This document shows, in pieces, positions 50,953 to 59,702 of a stretch of DNA of 64,000 nt; the stretch's first letter is position 1, and every line of letters begins with the position of its first letter. The DNA comes from CAIYRG01 sp965247505 (GTDB lineage: Bacteria > Pseudomonadota > Alphaproteobacteria > Micropepsales > Micropepsaceae): the NCBI GenBank assembly GCA_965247505.1, contig OZ252020.1:1302001-1366000 (forward strand), written 5' to 3'. The position numbers and the translations under genes were made by a program. Under the pieces are notes generated by a model, which did not search any database, was not told where the DNA came from, and saw only the letters and a list, made by a program, of their open reading frames with translations.

Positions 50953-51927
50953 TCAAATGTCCAGAACGAGCTTGGGACTTTTCGAACCGGAGCAGCAAAT
51001 CATCATAGTGGCGTTTTGCTCCCGCTCCGATTCGGTAAGGATGGAATCGCGATGATCGGGGATGCCTTCAACTACCCGCGTCTCGCAGGCGCCGCAGATT
51101 CCTTCTTCACAGGAAAACGGAACATCGAGGCCCGCATCGCGGACGACCTGGAGGATGGTCTTTCCATCCGGGACGGTGATTTCCTTGTTTGATCGCGCCA
51201 GAACTACGGTGAAGCCGCCTTCGTCGGCCGCCTCATATTTCGGCGTGAAATATTCGACATGGATTTTGTCCGGCGGGCGCCCCTCACTGGCCTTCTCAAA
51301 CGCGTCCAGCATCGGTTTTGGCCCGCAGCAATAGAGGTGAGCATTTTGAGGCGCCTTGCCGACTATTCCGGGCACGTCCAGAAATTTACCCTCGTTCTCA
51401 TCGTCAAAATGAAAATGCACCTGTTCGTGCTGTTCGAACTCTTTCAAAAACGCCGCGTCAACGCGAGAGCGCGTGGAGTAATGCAGTTCCCAAGAACGGC
51501 CGAGCTCGATCAAGCGCTTTGCCATGCAGTAGATCGGCGTAATCCCAATTCCGCCGGCAACGAGCACCACATGTTCGGCATCCTCGACAAGAGTAAAATT
51601 ATTGAGCGGAGCCTCGATACTGATCTTGGTACCGACCCGCAATTGATTATGCATAAAGAGCGAACCGCCACGGCTATTCGGGTCAAGCTTCACGCCGACC
51701 ACATATTTTGTGAGATCTGTGCCGTAATTGGTCAAAGAATATTGACGATCCACGCCGCTCGGCAGCATTAGCGAGATATGCGCACCGGGGGTCACGGCAG
51801 GCAAAACGCCGCCATCGGGGCGCTCGAAAGTGTAGAGGTTGGTATCGCGCGCGGCCAAGTTAATCGCGGTCAGCACGACTTCCAACTTGTCGGCAGGCGA
51901 GGGGGTATCGGCCAAGGAAAAACTCAC
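50953..51927 (-). CDS. Phthalate-dioxygenase-type reductase (FMN, NAD, 2Fe-2S)
   Basis: 324 residues from a GTG at 51927, the likely start since the upstream frame is Cys-rich and unlike the family. The FMN domain has RQYSLTNYG and GSLFMHNQLRVGTKI; the NAD domain VVLVAGGIGITPIYCMAKRL and HLYCCGPKPMLDAFEKA; the C-terminal ferredoxin domain CEEGICGACETRVVEG with a last Cys in ICCSGS. This order (FMN-NAD-2Fe-2S) is the PDR/VanB class that feeds electrons to Rieske oxygenases. It is the only such reductase in the window, about 13 kb from the three oxygenases. Start codon is uncertain because the ribosome site is weak. Confidence 0.88.
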   Translation of the reverse strand: MSFSLADTPSPADKLEVVLTAINLAARDTNLYTFERPDGGVLPAVTPGAHISLMLPSGVDRQYSLTNYGTDLTKYVVGVKLDPNSRGGSLFMHNQLRVGTKISIEAPLNNFTLVEDAEHVVLVAGGIGITPIYCMAKRLIELGRSWELHYSTRSRVDAAFLKEFEQHEQVHFHFDDENEGKFLDVPGIVGKAPQNAHLYCCGPKPMLDAFEKASEGRPPDKIHVEYFTPKYEAADEGGFTVVLARSNKEITVPDGKTILQVVRDAGLDVPFSCEEGICGACETRVVEGIPDHRDSILTESEREQNATMMICCSGSKSPKLVLDI

Positions 51928-52175
51928 AATTTGATGTTTCGCTCGCGGGCGCTCAGCGCACGAAAAATACGATTCCTGGCACCCATTATATTGATCACCT
52001 ATACACCTAGTCTGTGGCACTTAAAGGGCAAATTAGGCTCGTTGTTCTACGAATCCGCGCAAAAAATGGGGTTCATTATCGATCGTAATCTCGGTTTATC
52101 GTGAAGTTGCGAGAAAATCGTGACAACAAGGATTGATGCTTGCACGGCGCGGGAACACCGGTCATCTAAGGCGTT

Positions 52176-53651
52176 ATGGCGGCTCCTCCCGAAGATAGCG
52201 ATTCCGAAAAACCGGAAAACGGCGATTCCTCGGAAACAAAGCGGGAAAAAGTCTCACTCGTCGTCCCTCTGATTATCGCCGCCAGCTTCTTTATGGAGGG
52301 GCTGGATACGTCGATTATCAACACCTCGCTCCCCGCGATGGCGATCAGCCTTGACGCAACGCCGCCGCAAATGAGCGCGGCCATTACATCCTATCTCCTC
52401 TCATTAGCGATCTTTATTCCGATCAGCGGTTGGATGGCCGATCGCTTTGGCTACAAAGTTATCTATTGCGCGGCCATTGCGACCTTCACTTTAGGCTCGG
52501 TCCTGTGCGGATTTTCGACTTCACTTTCAGTGTTGATAATGAGCCGTATCGTCCAGGGAATCGGCGGTGCGATGATGACGCCCGTGGGACGAATGATTCT
52601 GGTGCGCTCGTTTCCCAAGAATCAATTGATGCGGGCGATGACCTTCAACATGCTACCCGCCAATCTTGGCCCAACAATAGGCCCGCTCCTGGGCGGGTAC
52701 ATCACTACGAATTATTCCTGGCATTGGAATTTTTTCATGAATGTCCCGCTTGGCGTTCTCGGGATATTCCTTGCGCTGCGTTATTTCAAAAACGAGAAAG
52801 TGCCAAACACATCGCGTTTCGATTGGACGGGATTTGTGATCATTGCACTTGGCTTGGTCGCGGCGCAGCTCGCAATCCAGAACTTAACGCAGCCAGGATA
52901 TGATCCGAACATACAAACCATGCTGGTTTGCTCTGCCGTCATTCTGCTCGGGACGTATGGGTTCTATGCGCTGCGCCGCAAAGAACCGGTTGTGGATCTG
53001 CGCATGTTTCGTATCCGCCCTTTCGCCATCGCGGTTGTGGCCGGAAATATCTCGCGCTTAAGCGTATTCCCAATTTCGTTTTTGGTCGCGCTTTTCTTGC
53101 AAATTGGGTTTGGATATACGGCATTCGAGGCCGGAGCGGTAACGATGTGGTTCACCGCCGGCGCGCTATTGATGCGTGCCAATGTCAGCAACATCGTGCG
53201 CGCGGTTGGCTTGCGGAATTTGCTTGTTGCGTGCTCCTTTATCACGGCCGCCATGAGCTATGGATTCATTTACCTAACGGCCGAAACGTCGCCTTATCTT
53301 ATCAGCGCCTATGTTTTCGTCTTTGGCATGTTGCGTAACGCGCAGCACCAAAGTGTCTCTGCGCTCGCCTATTCCGATATTCCCCGTGAGGATGTCTCCA
53401 AGAGCACGACAATCTCGTCACTCATTCAGCGCACGGGCCAAAGCTTCGGGGTCGCCATGGCCGCGAGTTTGCTCGCGGTATTCGCGGGCGGCGAGGTGAT
53501 CGGAGTTGAAGCCTTCAAGCCGGTCTTCATAATAATGGGTTTGATCACCGCCTCGGCGGCAATTGGATTCTGGCGGTTGAGGCCAAATGACGGTTCGGAA
53601 ATCTCGGGGCACCGGATCAAGCAAAAAGAGTCGAACGAGGATGCCCGGTGA
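52176..53651 (+). CDS. MFS transporter, DHA2 (EmrB/QacA) family
   Basis: 491 residues, about 14 membrane segments. IIAASFFMEGLDTSIINTSLPAMA is the helix-1 DxTIVN-like motif, SGWMADRFGYKVIY loop 2-3, RIVQGIGGAMMTPVGRMIL helix 4, and MLPANLGPTIGPLLGGYI motif C of antiporters. A charged N-terminal tail (EDSDSEKPENGDSSETKREK) precedes. Divergent from the reductase and overlapping dehydrogenase C by one base. Efflux of an aromatic intermediate or toxic compound is likely. Confidence 0.87.
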   Translation: MAAPPEDSDSEKPENGDSSETKREKVSLVVPLIIAASFFMEGLDTSIINTSLPAMAISLDATPPQMSAAITSYLLSLAIFIPISGWMADRFGYKVIYCAAIATFTLGSVLCGFSTSLSVLIMSRIVQGIGGAMMTPVGRMILVRSFPKNQLMRAMTFNMLPANLGPTIGPLLGGYITTNYSWHWNFFMNVPLGVLGIFLALRYFKNEKVPNTSRFDWTGFVIIALGLVAAQLAIQNLTQPGYDPNIQTMLVCSAVILLGTYGFYALRRKEPVVDLRMFRIRPFAIAVVAGNISRLSVFPISFLVALFLQIGFGYTAFEAGAVTMWFTAGALLMRANVSNIVRAVGLRNLLVACSFITAAMSYGFIYLTAETSPYLISAYVFVFGMLRNAQHQSVSALAYSDIPREDVSKSTTISSLIQRTGQSFGVAMAASLLAVFAGGEVIGVEAFKPVFIIMGLITASAAIGFWRLRPNDGSEISGHRIKQKESNEDAR

Positions 53652-54745
53652 TGGCAGCCTCTGGTCTCGCTGCGGTCATGACTTGCCCGGGGAAGACAGA
53701 GCTTCGCGAACTGCCGCTACCGGAAACGCGTGAAGATGACGGGCTCTTGCGCATTGAAGCGTGCGGCGTATCGGAGGCCGATCCGATTCTCTTTCGCCGT
53801 GGTGATCTTGCGCCGGCAATCCTAGGCCATGAAATCTTTGGCACGATCGAACGCGCAGGCGCTGCGGCTGCAGCGCGCTGGCAGGTGAAGGAAGGCGATC
53901 GCGTGATCGTTCAGGAATATTTGCCTTGTAGCGAGTGTGGCTGGTGCACGAAGGGTGAGTATCGATTATGTGCGCAAGCCCAAATGGCTGCCCCCAATGC
54001 GCTGCGCGTGGGCATGACGGGAGTGAATATTGCTCCCGGATTATGGGGTGGGTTCGCACAACATCTCTATTTGCATCCGCGAAGTGTCATCCACCATGTT
54101 CCCGCCGCAGTTCCGGATTCACTTGCAACATTGGCCTTGCCTGTCGCCAACGGTGTGCAATCGGCAGCCCTTGAGGGCAAAGTTTCGCCGGGGCAGGCGG
54201 TGCTAATTTTCGGCTGCGGGCTTGCAGGACTCGCCGCAACACGCGCTGCAGTGGATGCGGGCGCAAGCAAAGTCATTCTTTGCGGTCTCGCACGCGAACA
54301 TGAGCGCCTTGCCGCGGGCAAATTGCTTGGCAAAACACATTTATTGGTCGCAGATGAAGACGGCTTGGAGACAAAAGTCTTTGCCGCCATCGAAGGTGAG
54401 GGCGCCGATGTCATTGTCGATACCACGAATGACACCTCCGGCCGGGTGGCCGCGACGGCGATAAGTTGTGCCGCTATAGGTGCGAGGCTTGTCCTAGGCG
54501 GTATTGGGCTGGTCCCGCTAAATCTAGGTGAATTCCGGCGCAAATATCTCACAATAAAACCGGTGCGCGGGCACAGCAGCTTTGCGGTTCGTCGCGCGCT
54601 GGAAATCCTGGAAAACAACGTGTCCGCTTTCCAGGCGCTCTCCCGTCCGCTCCATCGACTGAGCGAGACGGCTGCAGCCATTCGCGCCGGCGATCCCGAG
54701 GCATCGCCCGACATGGTCCAGGCCGTGGTTCGCCCCTGGATGTAA
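53651..54745 (+). CDS. Zn-alcohol dehydrogenase-like protein, copy C, altered catalytic site
   Basis: 364 residues. The medium-chain dehydrogenase fold is kept: structural zinc CSECGWCTKGEYRLC, GHEIFG (His-Glu), Rossmann GCGLAGLAATRAAVDAG. The catalytic-zinc Cys found in copies A and B (GICGSD) is replaced: the segment reads ACGVSEADPILF, with Ser at the ligand position. The adjacent Cys in EACGVS is two residues off. So zinc binding at the active site may be altered. Starts at ATG 53651 (TGATG overlap with the transporter stop); GTG 53648 is an alternative. Co-transcribed with the exporter. Confidence 0.85.
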   Translation: MAASGLAAVMTCPGKTELRELPLPETREDDGLLRIEACGVSEADPILFRRGDLAPAILGHEIFGTIERAGAAAAARWQVKEGDRVIVQEYLPCSECGWCTKGEYRLCAQAQMAAPNALRVGMTGVNIAPGLWGGFAQHLYLHPRSVIHHVPAAVPDSLATLALPVANGVQSAALEGKVSPGQAVLIFGCGLAGLAATRAAVDAGASKVILCGLAREHERLAAGKLLGKTHLLVADEDGLETKVFAAIEGEGADVIVDTTNDTSGRVAATAISCAAIGARLVLGGIGLVPLNLGEFRRKYLTIKPVRGHSSFAVRRALEILENNVSAFQALSRPLHRLSETAAAIRAGDPEASPDMVQAVVRPWM

Positions 54746-54758
54746 CCGGTGAGGCCCG

Positions 54759-55034
54759 TTAGAGCATGATACGGGCCAGATTGAAAGAATTCTGTTTGCG
54801 GCCCGGCGAGGTGATCCACGCGGAAGGCGGCGAAGCGCGATGTATGCGCATCGGGCAAGCCGTATGACAAAGTGGGCGCCTGCCGGACGCAAACCTAAAG
54901 GGACGGGCGGGTTTGCACCAAATCCTGCGGGCTTTGTCTCGACCATAGTCCCGCTATGCTCTTCGAAAAATCCCTTGATCTTGTCGCAAACCCGCCACGT
55001 CAGAATGGTTCAATCTGGCCGTATCATGCTCTAA
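54759..55034. repeat. MITE-like element with long terminal inverted repeats
   Basis: The left arm at 54759-54785 begins TTAGAGCATGATACGG and the right arm at 55009-55034 is its inverse with one base less (GGG versus GG). The arms are about 26 bp and the element 276 bp, with no coding capacity supported. Ends of the form TTAGAGCATGAT..ATCATGCTCTAA are common in alphaproteobacterial repeats. Lies between dehydrogenase C and nikR. Confidence 0.75.
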
Positions 55035-55064
55035 GCTCCCGCGTCACTCGATTTGGAGAATTCG

Positions 55065-55538
55065 ATGCAGCGCGTGACCATGTCGCTCGACGAAGCCCTT
55101 GCCGAAGAATTTGACGAACTCGTGAAGGCGCGCGGGTATCAGAACCGTTCGGAGGCCGTTCGGGATCTCATGCGTCAGGCCGTGGAGAGCCGGCGCTTGG
55201 AGAAGAATAAGAGCAAGCACTGCGTCGCCAATCTCTCCTACATATTCAATCATCACGAGCGCGCTTTGGCAGAGCGCCTGACCGAGGTCCAGCATGCGCA
55301 TCACGATCTTGTGGTCGCGTCGACCCATGTGCATCTCGATCACGAAAACTGTTTGGAAAGCGTGATGTTGAAGGGCCCGACAAAGACCGTACGAGCCTTC
55401 GCCGATCAGGTACGTGTCGAGCGAGGCGTTCGCTTCGGAAACTTGAATCTCGTTAGCGTTGATCCGGGGGACCGCCACAAAGGGCAGGGCGAGCATTCCC
55501 ATAAAGGTCATGGCCACCTTTCGCCGCGACGCGGTTAG
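55065..55538 (+). CDS. nikR: Nickel-responsive regulator NikR
   Basis: 157 residues. Ribbon-helix-helix DNA-binding domain at the start (MQRVTMSLDEALAEEFDELV, NRSEAVRDLMRQ), then the ACT-like metal domain with VANLSYIFNHHERALAERLT, VVASTHVHLDHENCLE: the His of HHDLVVAST, THVHLDH and Cys are the square-planar nickel ligands. A His-rich C-terminal tail (HKGQGEHSHKGHGH) may bind more metal. ATG at 55065 has GGAGA upstream. Its predicted target is the operator at 31453-31480; no such operator was found near nikR itself. Confidence 0.95.
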   Translation: MQRVTMSLDEALAEEFDELVKARGYQNRSEAVRDLMRQAVESRRLEKNKSKHCVANLSYIFNHHERALAERLTEVQHAHHDLVVASTHVHLDHENCLESVMLKGPTKTVRAFADQVRVERGVRFGNLNLVSVDPGDRHKGQGEHSHKGHGHLSPRRG

Positions 55539-55609
55539 GTCATACTGCCCGCTTTATCGGTTTTATCTAAGCGTTTTTACGTGCTGGCGATCTCGGATAT
55601 AGATCATCT

Positions 55610-55921
55610 ATGTTTGATCGCCAGGGCAGAGATATCCAACGAGGAGAGGTCCAAGCCCAAGCGCAGGCCTATGAGAGGGTGCGGGAGTGGATTCGCGCAC
55701 GCTTTGGTTTGAGCGATGACAACGCCGTGCTCGTTGCCGAACTTGAATGCAGCGTTCAGAATTGCCCGCCGCTCGAAACAGCGCTTGCTTTTTGGACTTC
55801 TGATGATGTTCGCCATCAGTTCAAACTGCTCAAACCAGTAACCGAAATCGCGCCTGGCGACCTAGCCTGGTTAATCGGCGATCTCGCAGATCAAGAAACG
55901 AATTACTGGGATTGTTGTTAA
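55610..55921 (+). CDS. CPPLET/CC small cysteine protein 2, uncharacterised
   Basis: 103 residues. YERVREWIRARFGLSDDNAV, LVAELECSVQNCPPLETALA, FWTSDDVRHQFKLLKPVTEI, GDLAWLIGDL and the terminus NYWDCC. Paralogue of 46567-46983 without its acidic leader. Conserved cysteines (EC-x5-CPP and terminal CC) suggest a metal or disulfide role. Convergent, with one base between the stop codons, with the YCII-CobW pair on the minus strand. The CobW neighbour (metal-insertion GTPase) supports a metal link, by inference only. Confidence 0.7.
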   Translation: MFDRQGRDIQRGEVQAQAQAYERVREWIRARFGLSDDNAVLVAELECSVQNCPPLETALAFWTSDDVRHQFKLLKPVTEIAPGDLAWLIGDLADQETNYWDCC

Positions 55922-55922
55922 T

Positions 55923-56213
55923 TTAATCCAGCGAACCCACGGTCACTTTCCACGCTCGCACGTCCACGCTTTCAAACAGCCCGGCCATTCCATAGGGATC
56001 GTGTTTTACGAACTCATCGACGTTGCTCCGATCGTCCGCATCGACGATCAGCATGGAGCCGTTCATTGCGCCGTTTTCCGAAAGGAAGGGCCCTCCGATG
56101 TGAAACTTTACTTTATCACTTGCCTTCACATAGGCGAGGTGCGCCTCGCGCGTTGCCATCCTTAAGGCGAGTGAATTCGGCTTGTCGATGCACACGATAA
56201 CGTAAAGGCTCAT
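55923..56213 (-). CDS. YCII-related domain protein 2
   Basis: 96 residues. MSLYVIVCIDKPNSLALRMA, TREAHLAYVKASDKVKFHIG, GPFLSENGAMNGSMLIVDAD and VDEFVKHDPYGMAGLF form the YciI pattern with conserved HLAY and HDPY. Start at 56213 overlaps the CobW stop by 4 bp (ATGA), so the two are translationally coupled. First member of the family in the window is at 45144. Role unknown; pairing with CobW may mean a metal-dependent pathway step. Confidence 0.83.
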   Translation of the reverse strand: MSLYVIVCIDKPNSLALRMATREAHLAYVKASDKVKFHIGGPFLSENGAMNGSMLIVDADDRSNVDEFVKHDPYGMAGLFESVDVRAWKVTVGSLD

Positions 56214-57295
56214 GCGCCTATTGCCTCCGCTGTGCTTGCCGCACACGCTTCGAAGCTTGATTTCAGAGCCGCCGCGTCCAGCTCGCGTCCGATAAAGACG
56301 ATGCGGCTATAGCGTTTTTCATCCTTTTTCCATTCACGCTGCAAATCGCCTTCGAGAACCATGTGAACCGCCTGGAATACAAGGCGCCTGTCATTATCTG
56401 CAATGTCTATGATTCCCTTAGTGCGTAAGATGTTCTGGCCTTGGTTTTGGGTAATATCGCTGATCCAGCGCGTGATTTTCTTTCGGTCCATCGGTCTTTC
56501 CGATGTCAGGGACACGCTCTTTATTTCTTCGTCATGGGAGTGATCATGCTGTGCATGATCGTGATCTTTGCCCGCCCCGTGTTCATTGTCGCAGTCTTCC
56601 TCATGCACATGTCCCGGTTCGCCATGACTTGGGTTCAAAAATTCCGGCTCAAGCGTTGTAATGCGGTCAAGATCAAAACTCTTGCGCTCCAAAATGGCCT
56701 CCAGCGGGACATTGGAGCGCTGCGTACGATGAATGGGGGCAAGCGGGTTAAGCTTGCGTAATCGTTTTTCGACCTCAACGAGGTCGGCCTCCGAGACGAG
56801 GTCTGTTTTGTTGAGGACAATCTGGTCGGCAAACGCGATCTGCTCGACCGCTTCGCGACTATCGGCAAGGCGCAAGAGGATATGCCGAGCGTCGACCACG
56901 GTCGTCACCGAATCGAGCATGGTGCGCGTTTTTAGAAAGCCATCGACGAAAAAGGTCTGCGCCACAGGTCCTGGGTCCGCCAGCCCGGTGGTTTCCACCA
57001 CGATTGCGTCGAAATTTCCCTCCTTCGCCAAAAGGCCGTGAAGTGTTCGTATGAGATCGCCACGAACGGTGCAACAAATGCAGCCATTGTTCATCTCGAA
57101 TAGTTCTTCGTCGGCGCTGGTGATAAGATCATTGTCGATCCCAATCTCGCCGAATTCATTGACAATGACCGCGTAACGCCGGCCATGGTCCTCGGAAAGA
57201 ATGCGATTCAATAAAGTGGTTTTGCCCGTACCGAGATAGCCGGTCAGCACGGTTACCGGCGTGGGCGTGGTTTGGCTGGACCTGGTAGTGGTCAT
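56210..57295 (-). CDS. CobW/G3E-family metallochaperone GTPase
   Basis: 361 residues from ATG 57295 (GGAG upstream). GTPase P-loop GYLGTGKTTLLN, switch NEFGEIGIDNDLI, the CxCC metal motif NNGCICCTVRGDL, and NKTDL guanine specificity. A long His/Asp-rich loop (GEPGHVHEEDC through KDHDHAQHDHSHDEE, about residues 230-265) and the C-terminal CobW_C domain (RIVFIGREL). G3E proteins deliver Zn, Co, Fe or Ni to enzymes. The pairing with YCII and CPPLET genes suggests a client in this cluster. Zinc versus nickel cannot be told. Confidence 0.92.
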   Translation of the reverse strand: MTTTRSSQTTPTPVTVLTGYLGTGKTTLLNRILSEDHGRRYAVIVNEFGEIGIDNDLITSADEELFEMNNGCICCTVRGDLIRTLHGLLAKEGNFDAIVVETTGLADPGPVAQTFFVDGFLKTRTMLDSVTTVVDARHILLRLADSREAVEQIAFADQIVLNKTDLVSEADLVEVEKRLRKLNPLAPIHRTQRSNVPLEAILERKSFDLDRITTLEPEFLNPSHGEPGHVHEEDCDNEHGAGKDHDHAQHDHSHDEEIKSVSLTSERPMDRKKITRWISDITQNQGQNILRTKGIIDIADNDRRLVFQAVHMVLEGDLQREWKKDEKRYSRIVFIGRELDAAALKSSFEACAASTAEAIGA

Positions 57296-57502
57296 AGCGC
57301 TCCGCAATACATAAATTCTGATGGACAGACGAGTTTCATAGCCCGGGCAAAGGCGAAGCGCAAATAGGCGGGCGTTTTGCCCGATGCGGTTAGGTCTGCT
57401 GCACACCGGCGGCCTAGTGCCAATAGCGGCGAGACAGCCCAAGCCGTTTCCGTTATCACATATTGGCGTGGATTCGCTGCACGTCGTCGGGCGGGGAGGA
57501 AG

Positions 57503-58418
57503 ATGGACTATTTCCTGCAACAACTGGTGAATGGGATCAGTCTCGGAGCGATCTACGGCTTGATCGCCATCGGCTACACCATGGTCTACGGCATCATTGG
57601 CATGATCAATTTCGCGCATGGCGACATCTATATGATTGGCGCTTTTGTTTCGCTGATCGGCTTTCTTCTGATGAACGTTTTGGGGATCACCTATGTCCCG
57701 CTCGCCATCCTCTGCGTTCTGGTGCTCGCCATGGCGTTTACTGCGGTCTATGGCTGGGCGCTTGAACGTCTTGCCTATCGCCCATTGCGCGGCGCACCGC
57801 GACTTGCGCCATTGATCTCGGCGATCGGCGCTTCGATCGTGCTACAAAATTTTGTTCAGATTTCGCAAGGTGCGCGGGTCAAGCCGCTGCAGCCGATATT
57901 CCCAGGCACGTTTTCGGTGTCCACGGGTGGTAATTTCGACATTACCATCAGCTATCTTCAGGTCGTCATTGTCACGCTGACGATCGTTCTTAATGGACGC
58001 GTTCACGTTTCTAATTCATCGTTCTTCGCTTGGGCGCGCCCAGCGCGCGACCGAGCAAGACCGCATGATGGCGTCTTTGCTTGGCGTCAACGTAGACCGG
58101 ACGATATCGGGGACCTTTGTCATGGGCGCGTCGCTGGCAGCAGTCGCGGGCCTCATGGTGACGCTCTATTACGGAGTTATCGATTTCTATATCGGCTTCC
58201 TCGCGGGCATTAAGGCCTTCACTGCTGCAGTTCTAGGCGGTATCGGCTCCATCCCCGGTGCGATGCTTGGCGGGCTGCTTATCGGCCTAATCGAGGCGAT
58301 GTGGTCGGCCTATTTCAGCATTGCCTACAAGGATGTTGCGGTTTTCGGGGTTCTGGTTCTCGTGCTTATTTTTCGCCCGTCGGGACTCATGGGAAGACCC
58401 GAAGTGGAGAAGGTCTAA
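57503..58418 (+). pseudogene. LivH-type permease, frameshifted
   Basis: Frame 1 reads MDYFLQQLVNGISLGAIYGL through VVIVTLTIVLN, the first two thirds of a LivH branched-chain amino-acid-type permease, then becomes unrelated from about 57993. The continuation is in another frame: MDAFTFLIHRSSLGRAQRAT then EQDRMMASLLGVNVDRT and a full LivH C-terminus to 58418. One extra base in CTTAATGGAC (about 57987-57993) explains the shift; the joined protein would be about 304 residues, as usual. ATG 57503 has GGGGAGGA upstream. Either a real mutation or a sequencing error. Confidence 0.85.
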
Positions 58419-58421
58419 CCC

Positions 58422-59702
58422 ATGGCCGCAACGCGTCTTCCCGCCGCCGCCTCATTTAAACCCGCGCTACGCGAGTCAGCGATCGCAGGATTTGTTGCGG
58501 CGCTGCTTTCTCTTCCGCTTCTTGGGTTTCGCCTTGTCGACTCTGCGCAAGGTCTGATCCTCGACACACGATTTCTTTGGGTTGTTTACGCCGCTGTCGG
58601 TGTTTTTTTGGCGCGCCTCATTTTGAGCCTTACCAGTTCAACCATTGTCGGGAGCGCCCAAAGAAGTTTTTCGCGTATTACGATATTCAAAGGATTCAAT
58701 GGTGACTGGGAGCGGATCACCGGCTGGGTGTTGATCGCTGTTGCGTTACTATTACCGCTTCTCAGCGATCGGAATCTGGCCGACCGCGCGACGCTCGTTT
58801 TGATCTATGTGATGCTGGCGACGGGCCTAAGTATCGTCGTTGGTCTCGCTGGACTGCTGGACCTCGGTTATGTCGCATTCTACGCGGTCGGTGCCTATTG
58901 CTACGCAATTCTGGCGCTCAGTTTTGGCCTTTCCTTCTGGATATGTTTGCCGCTTGCCGGACTGTTCGCCGCGTGTTTTGGAATACTGCTCGGCTTTCCG
59001 GTTTTACGATTGCGGGGCGACTATCTTGCCATTGTGACGCTCGGATTCGGCGAGATCGTGCGCATTTTGCTGATCAATTGGCAAAGCCTCACGGGCGGCC
59101 CCGACGGCCTAATCGGTGTTCCTCGTCCGACATTTTTCGGCCTCGAGTTTCGCATCGGCGATGATTCGGGAAGTTTTGCAGGTTTTTTTGGCACTCCGTT
59201 TTCCCCCGCGCATCGCATTTTCTTTCTCTATTATCTCGCGCTTGCGCTGGTGCTCTTCACGGTCTTTTTCGCGCAGCGTATTCGTCGCCTGCCCATTGGC
59301 CGTGCCTGGGAGGCCTTGCGCGAAGATGAAATTGCCTGCCGCAGTTTGGGTCTCAACCCCACGACGATCAAATTGTCCGCGTTTGCGCTTGGCGCAAGCT
59401 TTGCCGGTTTTGCGGGTTCTTTCTTCGCCACCCGGCAGGGTTTCATAAGCCCGGAAAGTTTTACCTTCATCGAGTCGGCTATCATTCTCGCCATTGTCGT
59501 GTTGGGTGGAATGGGAAGCGTCATCAGGATCGTATTCGCCGCGATTTTGCTCGTGGGGCTCCCAGAGTGGTTTCGCGAACTCGAGCAATTCCGCATGCTC
59601 GCTTTCGGCATCGTCATGGTGCTGGTAGTGATATGGCGTCCGCACGGTCTGCTCGCCAAGCGCACGCCAAGCGTGCTTCTGCATCAACAGGCCGTTAAAT
59701 GA
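58422..59702 (+). CDS. LivM-type ABC permease
   Basis: 426 residues. An N-terminal extension with two hydrophobic segments is followed by the family core: LIYVMLATGLSIVVGLAGLLDLGYVAFYAVGAY, RLRGDYLAIVTLGFGEIVRI, LINWQSLTGGPDGLIGVPRP, REDEIACRSLGLNPTTIKL (EAA loop) and ILAIVVLGGMGSV. Longer than short LivM proteins, in line with versions in alphaproteobacteria. Translated just after the damaged livH and overlapping livG by 4 bp. Confidence 0.9.
   Translation: MAATRLPAAASFKPALRESAIAGFVAALLSLPLLGFRLVDSAQGLILDTRFLWVVYAAVGVFLARLILSLTSSTIVGSAQRSFSRITIFKGFNGDWERITGWVLIAVALLLPLLSDRNLADRATLVLIYVMLATGLSIVVGLAGLLDLGYVAFYAVGAYCYAILALSFGLSFWICLPLAGLFAACFGILLGFPVLRLRGDYLAIVTLGFGEIVRILLINWQSLTGGPDGLIGVPRPTFFGLEFRIGDDSGSFAGFFGTPFSPAHRIFFLYYLALALVLFTVFFAQRIRRLPIGRAWEALREDEIACRSLGLNPTTIKLSAFALGASFAGFAGSFFATRQGFISPESFTFIESAIILAIVVLGGMGSVIRIVFAAILLVGLPEWFRELEQFRMLAFGIVMVLVVIWRPHGLLAKRTPSVLLHQQAVK

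Noticed and set aside
54840..55034. 64-codon frame between dehydrogenase C and nikR
   Set aside because: Lies within the MITE-like element, has no ribosome site and no family resemblance.
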